Shown here: positions 33,796 to 35,547 of the stretch, piece by piece | How the letters are laid out: the number at the start of each line of letters is the position of its first letter | Position numbering within the stretch: the first letter of the stretch is position 1 | NCBI GenBank assembly: GCA_027620015.1 | Contig: JAQCGH010000017.1 | Coordinates: 1 to 35,547, forward strand | DNA from: Cyanobacteriota bacterium | GTDB taxonomy: Bacteria > Cyanobacteriota > Cyanobacteriia > PCC-6307 > Cyanobiaceae | Direction: 5' to 3' | Length of the DNA: 35,547 nt | Position numbers and translations under genes: made by a program | Notes under the pieces: generated by a model | What the model saw: only the letters and a program-made list of their open reading frames with translations | Database searches by the model: none | What the model was told of the DNA's origin: nothing

Positions 33796-35547
33796 ATGGC
33801 GATCCGCCAGGACGACAACCGCCCTAACCGCCGATTTGGAATCATCAACCTCGTGTTGATCGGTTTTGGTGTGCTGCTGCTTTTCAGCAACTTCCTACCC
33901 AATCAAGCCGTCCAGGTGCCTCGGGTGCCCTACTCCCTGTTCATCGACCAGGTGAACGGCAGCAACGTCAAACGGGCCTACATCACTTCAGACCAGATCC
34001 GCTACGAGCTCAAAGAGCCCGAAGAGGAGGGGGCTCCCACGGTGCTTTCAACCACGCCGATCTTCGACATGGATCTGCCCCAGCGGCTCGAGTCGCACGG
34101 GGTTGAGTTCGCCGCAGCGCCACCTCAGAAGCCGAGCTTCTTAACCACCGCCTTGAGCTGGGTAGTTCCGCCGCTGATCTTCATCTTGGTGTTGCAGTTC
34201 TTCGCTCGCCGTCAGATGGGAGGTGGTGCCCAGGGAGCTTTGAGCTTCACCAAGAGCAAAGCCAAGGTTTATGTACCCGATGAAGAATCGCGGGTCACCT
34301 TTGCCGATGTAGCCGGAGTGGATGAGGCCAAGGCAGAGCTCGCCGAGATTGTCGACTTCCTCAAAAAACCTGAGCGCTACGCCGCCATCGGCGCCCGTAT
34401 TCCCAAGGGTGTGCTGCTTGTGGGTCCACCCGGCACTGGCAAAACCCTGCTCTCGAAAGCTGTTGCAGGTGAAGCAGGCGTGGCCTTCTTCATTATTTCT
34501 GGCTCCGAATTCGTGGAGCTGTTTGTTGGTGCTGGCGCTGCCCGAGTGCGCGATCTATTTGAAGAAGCCAAGAAAAAAGCGCCTTGCATCATTTTTATCG
34601 ACGAGCTCGATGCCATTGGTAAGAGTCGTTCTGGCTCGATGGGTGTGGTCGGCGGCAACGATGAACGCGAACAGACCCTCAACCAGCTGCTCACGGAGAT
34701 GGATGGCTTTGCCGGCCAAGAGAAGCCGGTGATCGTGCTGGCTGCAACAAACCAGCCCGAAACCCTTGATGCCGCACTATTACGGCCAGGCCGTTTCGAC
34801 CGCCAAGTGCTTGTGGATCGCCCCGACCTCTCGGGTCGCAAGCTGATTCTGGAGATCTACGCCAAGAAAGTGAAGCTCTCCAGCGCCGTCGATCTCGACA
34901 AGATTGCTCAAGCCACCAGCGGCTTTGCCGGCGCTGACCTGGCCAACCTCGTGAACGAAGCGGCCCTGCTCGCCGCCCGCTCCTATCGCACTCAGGTGGA
35001 GCAGGCCGACCTCAACGAGGCGATTGAACGAGTGGTGGCTGGTCTTGAGAAAAAGAGCCGGGTGCTGCAACCCGATGAGAAAAAAGTGGTTGCTTATCAC
35101 GAAGTCGGCCACGCCATTGTTGGCCACCTAATGCCGGGCGGCAGCAAAATAGCCAAGATCTCGATCGTGCCCCGCGGCATGAGTGCCCTGGGTTACACCC
35201 TGCAGTTGCCCACAGAAGAACGCTTCCTCAATTCCAAGGAAGATCTCGAAGGTCAAATTGCCACCTTGCTGGGCGGCCGCAGCGCCGAAGAGGTGGTGTT
35301 TGGCAAGGTCACCACCGGCGCCGCCAACGACCTGCAACGCGCTACCGATATCGCCGAGCAGATGGTGGGCACCTTCGGCATGAGCGAAACCCTCGGCCCT
35401 CTGGCCTACGACAAGCAAGGCGGCAGCCGCTTCCTAGGTGGCAACAACAACCCTCGCCGGGTGGTGAGTGACGCCACGGCCCAAGCGATCGATAAGGAGG
35501 TTCGCTCCCTAGTCGACAATGCCCATAACAAGGCTTTGGCAATCCTG
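33796..35547 (+). CDS. ftsH: ATP-dependent zinc metalloprotease FtsH (FtsH3-like, 3' end cut)
   Basis: A membrane-bound AAA protease that degrades damaged membrane proteins such as photosystem II subunits and soluble regulators. 584 codons are in the window; roughly 30 more are expected. Seen: TM1 ([19 protein letters not shown]), TM2 ([16 protein letters not shown], about residues 120-137), Walker A GPPGTGKT (210-217), Walker [12 protein letters not shown], the second region of homology ([13 protein letters not shown]), and zinc motif HEVGH at about 435-439 with Val in place of the usual Ala. The HEVGH motif and [14 protein letters not shown] resemble the FtsH3 type, but I am not certain. 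ATG at 33796 is the natural start. It is divergent from yedK with a 95-base spacer. Confidence 0.94.
   Translation, partial: MAIRQDDNRPNRRFGIINLVLIGFGVLLLFSNFLPNQAVQVPRVPYSLFIDQVNGSNVKRAYITSDQIRYELKEPEEEGAPTVLSTTPIFDMDLPQRLESHGVEFAAAPPQKPSFLTTALSWVVPPLIFILVLQFFARRQMGGGAQGALSFTKSKAKVYVPDEESRVTFADVAGVDEAKAELAEIVDFLKKPERYAAIGARIPKGVLLVGPPGTGKTLLSKAVAGEAGVAFFIISGSEFVELFVGAGAARVRDLFEEAKKKAPCIIFIDELDAIGKSRSGSMGVVGGNDEREQTLNQLLTEMDGFAGQEKPVIVLAATNQPETLDAALLRPGRFDRQVLVDRPDLSGRKLILEIYAKKVKLSSAVDLDKIAQATSGFAGADLANLVNEAALLAARSYRTQVEQADLNEAIERVVAGLEKKSRVLQPDEKKVVAYHEVGHAIVGHLMPGGSKIAKISIVPRGMSALGYTLQLPTEERFLNSKEDLEGQIATLLGGRSAEEVVFGKVTTGAANDLQRATDIAEQMVGTFGMSETLGPLAYDKQGGSRFLGGNNNPRRVVSDATAQAIDKEVRSLVDNAHNKALAIL

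Overview
The window is a GC-rich, tightly packed cyanobacterial chromosome segment. The best fit is a picocyanobacterium of the Synechococcus/Cyanobium group. This rests on gene content: a CpcS/CpeS-type phycobiliprotein lyase, an ARC6/Ftn2 (ZipN) division protein, a type II sigma-70 factor, a ThiD2-ThiE fusion, an FtsH3-like protease, and several families known mainly from cyanobacteria (DUF1517, DUF3611, DUF3122, TIGR03792). I saw no tRNA or rRNA gene, CRISPR array, insertion sequence, integrase or phage gene. Both ends are cut inside genes: mnmA on the left and ftsH on the right.

Layout. 1-4.3 kb: the 5' part of mnmA (minus), a decayed spacer, a type II sigma factor followed by a histone-deacetylase-fold enzyme (plus), and pdhA (minus). 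4.3-10.4 kb (plus): ftn2/zipN, ffh, rpsP, a phoH-like ATPase, a membrane-protein remnant, and a Bax-inhibitor-1 family protein closed by the one clear intrinsic terminator I found. 10.4-13.8 kb: an unknown gene (minus), era, an antitoxin-like remnant, a phycobiliprotein lyase, trmD and a YbjQ-family pseudogene. 13.8-17.9 kb: divergent SPFH (band 7) and NfeD genes, then a chain of overlapping genes: ispF, TIGR03792, a methyltransferase and larB. 17.7-21.4 kb (minus): ribF, thiE (ThiD2-ThiE), thiS and DUF1517, plus a tiny ORF. 21.4-25.9 kb: DUF3611, surE (minus), pheS, nadK, a winged-helix regulator with a degenerate receiver, and DUF192. 25.9-32.5 kb: cbiET (minus), then GH116, DUF3122, ribD and mscS on the plus strand. 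32.4-35.5 kb: yedK, a mini-ORF and DUF427 on the minus strand, and ftsH on the plus strand.

Most genes are core functions: tRNA modification (mnmA, trmD), protein targeting and translation (ffh, rpsP, era, pheS), and cofactor synthesis (thiamin, riboflavin/FAD, NADP, isoprenoid, corrinoid, possibly the nickel-pincer cofactor). Many neighbours overlap by 4 nt (ATGA or GTGA), which suggests translational coupling.

I did not find a convincing new multi-gene system. The most informative observations are gene remnants in the few loose spacers: YbjQ with three stops and a frameshift, a Phd/YefM-like antitoxin stub, and a FUSC/ArAE-like fragment. Others are an OmpR-type regulator that has lost the whole phosphorylation pocket, a SRAP (YedK) protein with changed DNA-contact and active-site residues coupled to a 50-residue Nif11-like ORF, and a larB gene without visible larC/larE partners.
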